Notes: a model not told the origin generated them from the sequence alone. Positions 13,084 to 20,403 are shown, numbered from the stretch's first letter. The stretch: DNA of 20,403 nucleotides from Streptosporangiaceae bacterium (GCA_030040475.1 JASHTQ010000484.1:1-20403), one strand, 5' to 3'. Made by a program: numbers and translations.

Positions 13084-16000
13084 GTGCAGGTCGGCATCCT
13101 GGGACCGCTGGAGGTCCACGACGACGCCGGGCTCCTGCTGCCCGTCGGCGGCGCCCGGCTGCGTGCCCTGCTGATCCGGCTGGCCATCGCCGACGGCCGG
13201 GCAGTTTCGGTCGAGCGGCTGGCCGAGGACCTGTGGGACGGTCAGGCGCCGACCGACGCGGCGAATGCGGTGCAGGCGCTGGTCTCGCGGCTGCGCGGTG
13301 CGGTCGGCCGGAACACCGTGGAGTTCGGCCCGGCCGGTTACCGGCTCGTGGTGGACCACGGGGGTGTGGACGCCCGCGTCTTCGAGCAGCAGGTTGCCGC
13401 GGGTCGCCGCGCGCTAGCCGACGGGCGCCTGGCCGAGGCCGCCTCGACGCTGACCGAGGCACTGGACCAGTGGCGCGGCCCGGCGCTGGCCGATGTCGCG
13501 GACGCCGCGTTCGCCGCGTCCGCGATCACCCGGCTGTCGGAGCTGCGGCTGGCCGCCGCCGAAGACCGGCTCGACGCCGAGCTGGCCCTGGGCCGGGGCG
13601 CCGAGCTGGTGCCCGAGCTACAGGAGCTGGCGGCCGAGCACCCGCTGAGCGAGCGGCTGCGGGGCCAGCTGATGTGTGCGCTCCAGGCCGGGGGCCGACA
13701 GGCGGACGCGCTGGCGGCGTACGAGGACATCCGGCGAACGCTGGCCGATCAGCTGGGCGTGGATCCCACCCCCGCCCTGGCCGCCGTGCACCTGGCCATC
13801 CTGCGCGGCGAGCCGCCCCAGCTCCGACTCCCGTCGCCCGCCCGCAAGCAGCCCGCGCGCCCGCAGCCCGCCCAGTCCGCACCGGCCACCCCAGCAGCAC
13901 AGCCAGCGAAAACAACCCCGCCCGCACCAGCCGGCCAGGAGAGGCCCGCATCGCCAGCCCAGCGCCTGACCAACCTGCCCGCCCAGCTCACCAGCTTCGT
14001 CGGCCGCGAAGAGGAACTACGCCGTGTCGCCAAGCTGCTCAGCGAGGCGCGGCTGGTCACGTTGACCGGGCCGGGCGGGGCGGGCAAGACGCGGCTGTCG
14101 GTCGAGGTCGCGGCCTGGCTCGCCGAACAGCGGCCGGACGAGCTGTCCGACGGGGTGTGGTTCGTGCCGCTGGCCCCGGTGCGCGACGCACTGGATGTGC
14201 CGCAGGCCGTGCTCGCCGCCCTGGGCCTGCAGGAGGCGATCTGGCCCGCGGATCCGGCCGAGGCGGCCCGGCTGGCCGCCCTGCCCCCGCTGGACCGGCT
14301 CGCGGACGCGCTCACGGCCCGCCGCTTGCTGCTGGTCATGGACAACTGCGAGCACGTGATCGCGAGCGCGGCTCAGCTGGCGAGTCAGGTGCTCGCAGCG
14401 GCGCCCGGCGTACGGATTCTGATCACCAGCCGGGAGCCGCTCGGCGTGACCGGCGAGACGCTGTGCGCGGTGCCATCGCTGGATCTACCGCCCGCCGACG
14501 CCGACGCGACCGAGGCGGCGCGGTCCCCGGCAGTCCGGTTGTTCGCCGACCGGGCGGCGGCCGTGCGGCCGGGATTCGCGCTGGACGAGGCGACCACGGA
14601 CCCGGTGGTCCGGATCTGCCGGGCGCTCGACGGCATCCCGCTGGCCATCGAGCTGGCGGCGGCACGGCTGCGGGCGCTGACTGCGGCCCAGGTAGCCGAC
14701 CGGCTCGACGACCGGTTCCGGCTGCTGTCGGTCGGTGACCGCGCCGCGCTGCCCCGCCACCAGACGCTGCGCGCCGTGGTGGACTGGAGCTGGGAGCTGC
14801 TGGACGAGCCCGAGCGGGTGGTGCTGCGGCGGCTGTCAGTGTTCAGCGGTGCCTCGCCCGCCGCCGCCGAGCACGTCTGTGCGCTCGGCGGAGACCACCG
14901 CGACGTCATCGATCTCGTCGCCGCGCTGGTGGACAAGTCGCTGGTCATGGCGACCGGCGAGCACGAGGTGCGCTACCAGCTGCTGGAAACGGTGCGGGCC
15001 TATGCGGCCGACCGGCTGGCCGAGGCCGGCGAGGCGGACCGGGTCCGCGCCGCCCACGCCGAGTTCTTCCTGGGCCTGGCCGAACAAGCCGAGCCCGAGC
15101 TGCGCTCGCGCGACCAGCTGATCTGGCTGAACCGGATGACCGCCGAGCACGGTAACTTCTCCGCCGCGCTCCGGCACGTCATCGCCGCCACGGACGAGGA
15201 CTCGGCGCTGCGCTTCATCGCCGCGCTGGCCTGGTTCTGGATCACCCGCGACTACGACGCCGAGGCGGCCGAGTGGGCCGCCGCGGTGGCGCAGATCACC
15301 GGCGACGCCCCGCCACCCGGGCTGCACGACGCCTGGGCCATCTGCCAGCTCATCGCGATGGCCGGCCAGTGGCAAAGCCAGCCGCCCAGCCTGGCTGCGA
15401 TGCCGGAGGTCGCCCGGCGGGTGACGGAGCTGACCACCGGGGCCAATCACCCGCTTCTGGTGCTGGCCAGGCCGATGGTGTCGGTGTTCGGCGGGGACAG
15501 CGAGGAGGCCCGGCGCGGGCTGCGCGAGATGAGCGAATGCGCCGACCCCTGGCTGCGCGCGGCCAGCCAGGTGTTCGGCGGGCACCTGGCGCTGAACGAC
15601 GGGCACATCGACGAGGCCGCCGCGGCCCTGGCCGCGGGCTATACCGCGTTCCGCGAGCTCGGTGACCGGTGGGGCTTGGTCGTGTGCCTGAACGGCCTGG
15701 CCGACGTGGCGCTGGCCCGGGCTGCTCCCACCGAGGCCATCCGGCTGCTGAACGAGGCCCGCGGGCAGGCGATCGACGGCCTGGCCGGCAACTTCGGCGA
15801 CATGATCAGCCTCTCGCTGGGCCGGGCGCTGAGCCAGGCCGGCGAGTTCGACGCCGCCCGCGCGGAGCTGGAACACGGCATCAAGGTGGCCGAACGCATC
15901 GGCGAGCGCGACCATCAGGCCGACGGCCGCCTCGAGCTCTTTGAACTGGCCCGGCGCGAAGGCGACCTGAGCGGGGCCCGCCGGCAGCTTGACCGCGCCC

Positions 16001-16419
16001 TGGAGATCGTCGAGCCGGACCCGCGGCGACCGGACATGACCGGGACGGCCGTCACGGTCTTCAGCCGGGCCGGCTGCCTGGCTGAGCAGCAAGGCGACCT
16101 CGACGAGGCCGTCCGCTGGCACGCGAAGGCACTGGCCCTGATCGGCGAACAGGGCGGCAGCCTGCTGCCCAGCAACCCCGTGCTGGCCAACGTGGTCGAA
16201 GGGCTGGCCGCGCTGGCCGCCGCCCGCGGGGACTACCCCCTTGCGGTCGAGCGGATCGGCCTCGCCGACGCGCTGCACGGCTTCCGCAACGCCGGCAGCC
16301 TGGAGCTGGCCCGCGCCGAGGCAGCCGCCCGGGCCAACATGACCGAAGAGCGCCTGGCCGAGGCCTATGCTCACGGCCACGCACTCAGCCGGACCGACGC
16401 GCTAACCCTCGTGCCCTGA
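13084..16419 (+). CDS. AfsR/SARP-type transcriptional regulator (BTAD, NB-ARC ATPase, TPR)
   Basis: A 1,111-residue protein from GTG 13084, five bases after GGGAGG. Residues 1-90 are an OmpR-like winged helix (VQVGILGPLEV, then GRAVSVERLAEDLWDG and AVQALVSRLRGAVG). Residues 95-240 are the BTAD helices, containing EHPLSERLRGQLMCALQAGG and ending DQLGVDPTPALAAVH. A Pro/Ala-rich linker of about 50 residues follows. The STAND/NB-ARC ATPase has LTSFVGREEELRR, Walker A GPGGAGKTR from residue 329, Walker B LLLVMDNCEH with Asp420, ILITSREPLGV (sensor) and GIPLAIELAAARL. A winged helix (LRAVVDWSWELLDEPERVVL) and many TPR-like repeats complete it. There is no C-terminal LuxR domain. Such proteins activate secondary-metabolism or export genes by binding direct repeats near -35. 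Its gene converges on the ABC exporter operon, its likely target. Confidence 0.93.
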   Translation: MQVGILGPLEVHDDAGLLLPVGGARLRALLIRLAIADGRAVSVERLAEDLWDGQAPTDAANAVQALVSRLRGAVGRNTVEFGPAGYRLVVDHGGVDARVFEQQVAAGRRALADGRLAEAASTLTEALDQWRGPALADVADAAFAASAITRLSELRLAAAEDRLDAELALGRGAELVPELQELAAEHPLSERLRGQLMCALQAGGRQADALAAYEDIRRTLADQLGVDPTPALAAVHLAILRGEPPQLRLPSPARKQPARPQPAQSAPATPAAQPAKTTPPAPAGQERPASPAQRLTNLPAQLTSFVGREEELRRVAKLLSEARLVTLTGPGGAGKTRLSVEVAAWLAEQRPDELSDGVWFVPLAPVRDALDVPQAVLAALGLQEAIWPADPAEAARLAALPPLDRLADALTARRLLLVMDNCEHVIASAAQLASQVLAAAPGVRILITSREPLGVTGETLCAVPSLDLPPADADATEAARSPAVRLFADRAAAVRPGFALDEATTDPVVRICRALDGIPLAIELAAARLRALTAAQVADRLDDRFRLLSVGDRAALPRHQTLRAVVDWSWELLDEPERVVLRRLSVFSGASPAAAEHVCALGGDHRDVIDLVAALVDKSLVMATGEHEVRYQLLETVRAYAADRLAEAGEADRVRAAHAEFFLGLAEQAEPELRSRDQLIWLNRMTAEHGNFSAALRHVIAATDEDSALRFIAALAWFWITRDYDAEAAEWAAAVAQITGDAPPPGLHDAWAICQLIAMAGQWQSQPPSLAAMPEVARRVTELTTGANHPLLVLARPMVSVFGGDSEEARRGLREMSECADPWLRAASQVFGGHLALNDGHIDEAAAALAAGYTAFRELGDRWGLVVCLNGLADVALARAAPTEAIRLLNEARGQAIDGLAGNFGDMISLSLGRALSQAGEFDAARAELEHGIKVAERIGERDHQADGRLELFELARREGDLSGARRQLDRALEIVEPDPRRPDMTGTAVTVFSRAGCLAEQQGDLDEAVRWHAKALALIGEQGGSLLPSNPVLANVVEGLAALAAARGDYPLAVERIGLADALHGFRNAGSLELARAEAAARANMTEERLAEAYAHGHALSRTDALTLVP

Positions 16420-16452
16420 CCGCGCCAGTACACGACGGTCGGGGCACGAGGG
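16406..16452. terminator. Strong bidirectional terminator
   Basis: CCCTCGTGCCCTGACCG (16406-16422) pairs with CGGTCGGGGCACGAGGG (16436-16452) over 17 positions, one a G-U wobble, with a 13-base loop. The regulator's stop codon lies inside the left arm, and the right arm ends 11 bases before the permease stop. Being symmetrical, it can terminate both convergent transcripts. Confidence 0.9.
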
Positions 16453-16463
16453 CGCCCCCGTGA

Positions 16464-17312
16464 TTACCCCACCCGGCGCGCGTACATCCGCATGGCCAGC
16501 GGAAACGTCACGAGGACGATCCCTGCCGCCCACGCCAGCGTGTAGAGCGGGTGCATGCCGGCCGACCCGCCGACGGTCAGCGCCCGAACCGAGTCGGCCA
16601 GGTCGGTCACCGGGTTGACCCGGGCCCAGGCCTGCAGCCAGCCGGGCATGGTCGCGGTGCGGGCGAGCAGCACGCTGCTGCCGAAGGTCAGCGGCATCGT
16701 CCAGATAAACGACACGCCCTGAACCGTCTCCGGCGAGGAGACAGACAGCCCGATGAGCACCGAGACCCAGCACACGCCCAGGTAGAACAGGTAGGCCAGG
16801 CCGTAGGCAGCGAGGATGTCCAGCGGCGCGGCGTGGAACCGGAAGCCAAGGGCGGTACCGAACCCGGTCAGCACGGCCATCAGCGCGAGGAACCGGACCG
16901 TATCGCCCAATACCGCGCCGATCAACGGAGCCGAACGGGCCATGGGCAGACTGCGGAAGCGGTCGAAGACTCCCTTGCGGATGTCATCGCACAATCCGGT
17001 TCCCAAGCCCATCGTGGCGAACATCGCCATCATGGCGACCAGCCCCGGCAGCAACTGCTCCAGGTAGGCGTGCGTGTTCCCGGCGACCACGCCGCCGAAC
17101 ACGTACAAGAACAGCACTAGGAACACCGCTGGCATCAAAATCACGTCGAGTAGCTTCTCCGGCGAGTGCCGGATCTGCACCACGTTGCGCCAGGCCACGG
17201 TCAGGGACTGCCGCAGCGTCTCGGCCACGCCGATCCGGGACCGCAACTCGCGCCGCGGCCGCTCGGTTGTCACCGGAACGGTCATGGCGTCGTTAGTCAG
17301 CTGCATGGTCAT
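16464..17312 (-). CDS. ABC-2-type exporter permease (DrrB-like)
   Basis: A 282-residue inner-membrane protein. Its ATG (17312) overlaps the ATPase stop by four bases (ATGA). A cytoplasmic N-terminus of about 40 residues is followed by VILMPAVFLVLFLYVFGG and about five further helices. The loop DIRKGVFDRFRSLPMARSAP is the signature segment of DrrB-type permeases, which contacts the ATPase, and MPLTFGSSVLLARTATMPGW is typical of the region before the last helices. With the upstream ATPase it would form a 2+2 exporter of the daunorubicin-resistance type for a hydrophobic compound. No biosynthesis genes are in view, so the substrate is unknown. Confidence 0.93.
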   Translation of the reverse strand: MTMQLTNDAMTVPVTTERPRRELRSRIGVAETLRQSLTVAWRNVVQIRHSPEKLLDVILMPAVFLVLFLYVFGGVVAGNTHAYLEQLLPGLVAMMAMFATMGLGTGLCDDIRKGVFDRFRSLPMARSAPLIGAVLGDTVRFLALMAVLTGFGTALGFRFHAAPLDILAAYGLAYLFYLGVCWVSVLIGLSVSSPETVQGVSFIWTMPLTFGSSVLLARTATMPGWLQAWARVNPVTDLADSVRALTVGGSAGMHPLYTLAWAAGIVLVTFPLAMRMYARRVG

Positions 17313-18307
17313 GCCGCCCTCCCAGTCTGTTCGTCCCTGTTGTCTGGTACGGAGTCGTCTTGTGCGGATTCCTCGGCGGTATGACCCGTCAGCGTTAGGA
17401 ACACCTCGTCCAGGCTCGGCAGCCGCAGCCCCAGCTCGGCCGCTGTGATGCTCTCGTCGTCTAGCCGCCGCATCACGGCGGCTAGCATGGCCGGGTCGCT
17501 CGCGGGCGCGGTGACCAGGCCCGTGTCGCGCCGCACGTCGGCCGCCGATCCGGTGATCTCCTGGACGGCCTGCGCCACCCGGCCCGTCATCGCCCGGTCC
17601 AGCGCCCGCACTACCAGCGACTGACCGCCGATCTGGGTCTTCAGCTCGGCGGGCGTGCCTGACGCCACCACCTGGCCGTGATCGACCACCGCGATCTGGT
17701 CGGCCAGCTCGTCGGCCTCGTCCAGGTACTGGGTAGTCAGCAGGACGGAAGCGCCGCCCGCCACGATGCCCTTGACGGTGTCCCAGACGTCGATGCGCGC
17801 CCGCGGGTCCAGCCCGGTGGTCGGCTCGTCGAGAAACAGCACCTCGGGGTCGCCGAGCAGGCTGGCGGCCAGGTCGAGCCGCCGCCGCATTCCGCCCGAG
17901 TAGGTCTTGACCGCGCGGCCGGCCGCGTCGGTCAGGTCGAACTGGCCCAGCATCTCGCGGCTGCGGGCGCGGGCCGCGGCGCGGCTCAGGCCGAGCAGCC
18001 GACCGATCATCTTCAGGTTCTCCGTACCGGTCAGCTCCTCGTCCACCGACGCGTATTGGCCGGTCAGCGCGATGAGCTGGCGGACCTGAACCGGCTGGCT
18101 GAGCACGTCGTAACCGCAGATGCCGGCGCGTCCGGCATCGGGGCGCAGCAGCGTGGACAGGATCCGGACGATGGTGGTCTTTCCTGCACCGTTTGGCCCC
18201 AGCAGAGCCAGCACCTGCCCTTGCTCGGCGGTGATGCTGACGCCTGCCAGGGCCTGGGTGGTGCCAAAACTCTTGGTCAGGCTCTCGGCCTCAATCACAT
18301 ATGTCAT
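17309..18307 (-). CDS. ABC exporter ATP-binding protein (DrrA-like)
   Basis: A 332-residue ATPase. I chose ATG 18307 (MTYVIEAESLTKSFG), which gives the normal DrrA length; the frame is open 22 codons further upstream through a hairpin, which argues against the longer form. Walker A GPNGAGKTT lies at residues 37-45, the ABC signature YSGGM at 136-140, Walker B VLFLDEP at 156-162, and LTTQYLDEADELAD has Gln in place of the switch His, as is common in DrrA proteins. The C-terminal domain of about 100 residues ending LRLPSLDEVFLTLTGHTAEE is diagnostic of the DrrA family. It is the first gene of a two-gene operon with the permease. The ribosome site (GGCGG) is weak. Confidence 0.94.
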   Translation of the reverse strand: MTYVIEAESLTKSFGTTQALAGVSITAEQGQVLALLGPNGAGKTTIVRILSTLLRPDAGRAGICGYDVLSQPVQVRQLIALTGQYASVDEELTGTENLKMIGRLLGLSRAAARARSREMLGQFDLTDAAGRAVKTYSGGMRRRLDLAASLLGDPEVLFLDEPTTGLDPRARIDVWDTVKGIVAGGASVLLTTQYLDEADELADQIAVVDHGQVVASGTPAELKTQIGGQSLVVRALDRAMTGRVAQAVQEITGSAADVRRDTGLVTAPASDPAMLAAVMRRLDDESITAAELGLRLPSLDEVFLTLTGHTAEESAQDDSVPDNRDEQTGRAA

Positions 18308-18319
18308 ACCGCCAGGCTG

Positions 18320-18348
18320 GCCGACGGCACTGATACCGTGCCGTCGGC
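18320..18348. promoter_or_regulatory. Perfect hairpin/dyad just upstream of the exporter operon
   Basis: GCCGACGGCAC (18320-18330) and GTGCCGTCGGC (18338-18348) are exact 11-base inverted repeats around a 7-base loop, 12 bases upstream of the ATPase ATG. It may be an RNA hairpin in the operon leader that limits initiation, or a repressor dyad. It overlaps the first phased CTGATA repeat. Confidence 0.5.
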
Positions 18349-18368
18349 GTGCTGACAGCCCACTGATA
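18330..18368. promoter_or_regulatory. Phased CTGA(T/C)A repeats, candidate SARP-type binding sites
   Basis: CTGATA (18330-18335), CTGACA (18352-18357) and CTGATA (18363-18368) lie on the same strand with start-to-start spacing of 22 and 11 bp. The outer two belong to the identical 10-mer CACTGATACC. SARP-type regulators bind short direct repeats at 11-bp or 22-bp spacing, and an AfsR/SARP-type gene sits next to the operon these repeats precede. A separate CCACTG/CAGTGG dyad spans 18360-18380. No good -10 is visible at the distance expected for SARP activation. Confidence 0.45.
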
Positions 18369-18405
18369 CCCATTCAGTGGAGCGCACACGCCTCACAGGC
18401 CGCCG

Positions 18406-18762
18406 ATGACATGGGAGCCCGGCCGTGAACGCATCCGGCAGCTGGTCGATGACGGCGAGATCGAACAGGTCACGCCAGACATCACGATCGCCCGCAACCT
18501 GCTCCAAGCTCAGGGGTTCCGAGCCACAAGCAAAGGCGGGCACCTCGCCGTCCAGGAGGCAGTCACCGCCCAGTTCGGCGCGGCCGTGCGCACCTTCCGT
18601 TCCTTCAGCGGAATTCGCCGGACACGAAATGCCTTCGAATACCCGGGCAGCGGTACTCCCGGCCCCGCAGCCGAAGACGTCGACGACGCCGTCAAGGTCG
18701 CCACAGAGGCACACTCAGCCGCCGGGACAATCCTGGACCAGGAACTGCTCACACCCTGGTAG
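18406..18762 (+). CDS. HEPN-domain-like protein (SAV_6107-like), apparently shortened internally
   Basis: A 118-residue protein from ATG 18406 with no good ribosome site. It begins MTWEPGRERIRQLVDDGEIE and VTPDITIARNLL, then jumps to QAQGFRATSKGGHLAVQEAV and ends with RTRNAFEYPGSG followed by a final helix. The second half matches, from memory, the C-terminal helices of the SAV_6107-like HEPN family, including the R-R-x-R-N-x-x-E-Y stretch near the predicted active site. Members of that family have about 40 more residues (two helices, usually Ala-rich) between ARNLL and the GLRATS-like segment; these are missing here. HEPN proteins are often RNases or parts of toxin systems with nucleotidyltransferases; none is seen nearby. 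It may be non-functional or a minimal variant. Confidence 0.7.
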   Translation: MTWEPGRERIRQLVDDGEIEQVTPDITIARNLLQAQGFRATSKGGHLAVQEAVTAQFGAAVRTFRSFSGIRRTRNAFEYPGSGTPGPAAEDVDDAVKVATEAHSAAGTILDQELLTPW

Positions 18763-18773
18763 CCGAGAATAGG

Positions 18774-18790
18774 GTCCCGGCATCCGGGAC
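18774..18790 (+). terminator. Hairpin terminator after the HEPN-like gene
   Basis: GTCCCGG (18774-18780) and CCGGGAC (18784-18790) form a perfect 7-bp stem with a CAT loop, starting 12 bases after the stop codon. There is no U-tract. Confidence 0.6.
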
Positions 18791-19033
18791 GATGCGCTGA
18801 CACTGTGTGACGAACCGGCCGGCCCTCGTGCGCGCGTACCCGCCCAAGGTACGGCGATTCGCTCGCCGACTATGCCGGAGGGTGCTGCACCGAACTGGGC
18901 GTTTCGGGCGGTTGCTGGCCGGCGGGTGAGGGCGATCGGCTGCTGCAGCGCCGGGATCGTCATCGTGGTGCCTGTGCTGCACCTTTACCGCGCCGGCTGG
19001 GGGTGTCACCCTGGATCGGTGAGGCCGAGGATC
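18791..19033. other. Region upstream of the hydrolase-LuxR gene
   Basis: These 243 bases hold a partial dyad (TGACAC / GTGTGA, about 18796-18808), no clear promoter pair, and an open but unconserved upstream extension of the downstream frame starting at 18872. Confidence 0.3.
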
Positions 19034-20029
19034 ATGTACTGCAGCACGCCTGCGGGGCGCGTTGCGTACTCGACGTCGGGCGCTGGGCCGCCGCTGTTGC
19101 TCGACTCGGGCTGGGTTTCCGATCTGCGCGGGCAGCTGGAGCTGTTTGCCTTCGGCAGTTTCGTCGAGCGGCTGGCGGAGCGGTTCACCGTGATCCGCTA
19201 CGACAAGCCCGGGTGCGGCCTGTCCGACAGGGACGGGATAGATCTGTCGTTCGAGGGGCAGGTGGCGGCCGCGCTGGCGGTGGCCGACGCGGTGGGCGCT
19301 CGGCGTTTCGGTCTTTTCGGGGCCTCGCAGGGCGGTCAGCTGGCCGCCGCGATCGCGGCGGGGTACCCGGACCGGGTCGAGGCGCTGGTGCTGTACGGGA
19401 TGTGCGCCAGCGGCAGCGATCTGGCGCCCGCCGAGGTCCGGGACTCGGTCGTGGCGCTGGTGCGGGCCCACTGGGGCCTGGGGCTGAAGGCGCTGGCCGG
19501 CTCCTTTGTCACCGATCCCACCGCCGGGGAGCTGGAGGGATTTACCCGGTTCCAGCGGGCCAGCGCCTCCGCCGCCGTGGCGGCGGAGATGCTGGAGGTC
19601 TACTATCACACCGACATCAGGGCGCTGCTGCCGACGATCCGGGCGCGCACGGCGGTGCTGCACCGGGAGGCGGATAAGGGCACCAGGTTCGAGCTGGGGC
19701 GGGAGGTCGCCGCGCTGATCCCGGGGGCGGCGCTGATCCCGCTGCCGGGTTCGAGCCACCTGTTCTACCACGGCGACTGGCCGATGGTCCTAGATGCGCT
19801 GCTGGGCTTCTTGTGCGAGACCGCGAGCGCGGGGCCGCGGCTGACCGGCCGTGAGCTTGAGGTGGCCGGGCTGGTCGCCGAGGGGCTGACCAACCAGGCC
19901 ATCGCCCGGCGGCTGTCGGTCGCGCCGCGGACCGCCGAGGCGCACGTGGAGAATATCCGGCGCAAGCTGCAGGTGCGCTCGCGGGCCCAGATCGCGGCGT
20001 GGGTGACCGAGCACCGGCTCCGCACGTGA
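19034..20029 (+). CDS. Alpha/beta-hydrolase–LuxR HTH fusion regulator
   Basis: A 331-residue protein. I chose ATG 19034 (MYCSTPAGRVAYSTSGAG), three bases after GAGG; GTG 19019 is an alternative. Residues 1-265 are an alpha/beta-hydrolase with RYDKPGCGLSD, the nucleophile elbow FGASQGG (Ser98), HREADKG with Asp214 and PGSSHLFYHGD with His242, so the triad is complete. Residues 270-328 are a LuxR/GerE helix-turn-helix: LTGRELEVAGLVAEGLTNQA, then RRLSVAPRTAEAHVENIRRK. This architecture is a known regulator type in actinomycetes in which the hydrolase domain probably binds or cleaves a small ligand. It lies upstream of the thioesterase-like gene on the same strand with a pair of direct repeats between them, which suggests local control. 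Confidence 0.92.
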   Translation: MYCSTPAGRVAYSTSGAGPPLLLDSGWVSDLRGQLELFAFGSFVERLAERFTVIRYDKPGCGLSDRDGIDLSFEGQVAAALAVADAVGARRFGLFGASQGGQLAAAIAAGYPDRVEALVLYGMCASGSDLAPAEVRDSVVALVRAHWGLGLKALAGSFVTDPTAGELEGFTRFQRASASAAVAAEMLEVYYHTDIRALLPTIRARTAVLHREADKGTRFELGREVAALIPGAALIPLPGSSHLFYHGDWPMVLDALLGFLCETASAGPRLTGRELEVAGLVAEGLTNQAIARRLSVAPRTAEAHVENIRRKLQVRSRAQIAAWVTEHRLRT

Positions 20030-20035
20030 CCGGCT

Positions 20036-20114
20036 CGGTAGTTCACCCGACGCAATCAGGGGGGGACGGCCGCCTGGCCCAGGGGAACGGGGAAATTGCC
20101 GGTAGTTCACCCGA
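20036..20114 (+). repeat. Pair of 15-bp direct repeats in the promoter of the thioesterase-like gene
   Basis: CGGTAGTTCACCCGA occurs at 20036-20050 and 20100-20114, exact copies 64 bp apart, between the LuxR-fusion stop and the next ATG at 20151. The second copy lies 37 bases before that start, where an activator site would sit. The neighbouring hydrolase-LuxR protein is the obvious candidate to bind them. Confidence 0.7.
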
Positions 20115-20150
20115 TAGCCGTCCCAGGCCGGGCAGCCTTAGCGTCGAGGC

Positions 20151-20403
20151 ATGACACACGTCACCAGGCCGGCCCGCCCTCTGGCGGCCGCCGGGCACCC
20201 GCAGCCGGCCACGATGCCCGCGCTGACCATCCCGTCCCGCTTCTGCGGCCCCCCAGGCAGCGGCAACGGCGGCTACGTCTGCGGACGCGTCGCCGCGTAC
20301 CTCGATGGCCAGGTGACAGTCACGCTGCGCCGACCAGCTCCGCTGGCCACGCCCATGACCGTCCAGCGAGACGGTGACGGTTCCGTCCGCGTCCACCACG
20401 GCC
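20151..20403 (+). CDS. Thioesterase-like (hot-dog) protein, N-terminal part (cut by window edge)
   Basis: An open frame from ATG 20151 runs off the right edge (84 complete codons, no stop). After about 20 Ala/Pro-rich residues it reads MPALTIPSRFCGPPGSGNGG followed by YVCGRVAAYLDGQVTVTLRR. The GPPxSGNGGYxxG helix followed by a strand with VTLRRPAP is what I associate with a family of actinobacterial thioesterase-like proteins with a hot-dog fold. The true start may be ATG 20214, which begins the conserved part; GAGG lies just before 20151. Downstream of the hydrolase-LuxR regulator and its repeat pair, so probably regulated by it. Function assignment is tentative. Confidence 0.65.
   Translation, partial: MTHVTRPARPLAAAGHPQPATMPALTIPSRFCGPPGSGNGGYVCGRVAAYLDGQVTVTLRRPAPLATPMTVQRDGDGSVRVHHG

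Noticed and set aside
13050..14738. 562-codon plus-strand ORF inside the large regulator
   Set aside because: Ala/Gly/Arg-rich out-of-frame product. The overlapping frame has complete BTAD and NB-ARC motifs.
14836..16380. 514-codon ORF antisense to the large regulator
   Set aside because: Low-complexity shadow frame without recognisable domains or a ribosome site.
20043..20399. 118-codon minus-strand ORF at the right end
   Set aside because: Antisense to the thioesterase-like frame, which has the conserved GPPGSGNGGY stretch.

Overview
The window is GC-rich DNA (GC wobble positions, GTG/TTG starts, GGAGG-type ribosome sites) carrying gene families typical of Actinomycetota: a BTAD/NB-ARC (AfsR/SARP-type) regulator, DrrA/DrrB-type ABC genes, a PadR gene overlapped by a membrane gene, and an alpha/beta-hydrolase–LuxR fusion. 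A Streptosporangiales/Streptomyces-like soil actinomycete is my best guess from protein style alone. It is a chromosomal accessory region with no rRNA, tRNA, intact IS element or CRISPR array that I can see.

Layout. 1-546: the end of an EamA/DMT transporter. 853-4037: two overlapping MutS-like ATPase genes, preceded by a leader with a mini-ORF and a hairpin. 4070-5941 (minus): PadR regulator and an overlapping membrane protein gene that is frameshifted. 5979-8731 (minus): a run of small-molecule enzyme genes in decay: a C-terminally truncated SDR, an intact VOC protein, an amidohydrolase with several internal deletions, an alpha/beta-hydrolase remnant, and an intact NmrA-like oxidoreductase. 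A divergent LysR gene (8984-9883) probably controlled this set. 10061-11099 (minus): MarR regulator plus a small membrane protein, divergent from an alpha/beta-hydrolase-fold protein (11180-11989) that lacks the usual Asp and His of its triad. 12156-12797 (minus): an unknown protein. 13084-16419: the large BTAD/NB-ARC/TPR regulator. It converges through a strong shared terminator on a two-gene ABC exporter operon (16464-18307, minus). 18406-18762: a shortened HEPN-like protein. 19034-20029: an alpha/beta-hydrolase–LuxR fusion with an intact triad. 20151-right edge: start of a thioesterase-like gene.

How they work together. Five regulators (PadR, LysR, MarR, BTAD/NB-ARC, hydrolase-LuxR) each sit beside a likely target, so the region reads as a set of small ligand-responsive modules. 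The least explained parts are the tandem MutS-like pair with its leader, phased CTGA(T/C)A repeats upstream of the exporter operon, the hydrolase fold without its triad, and the repeated pattern of genes shortened by internal deletions. All calls come from reading sequence by eye; family comparisons are from memory, not from searches.
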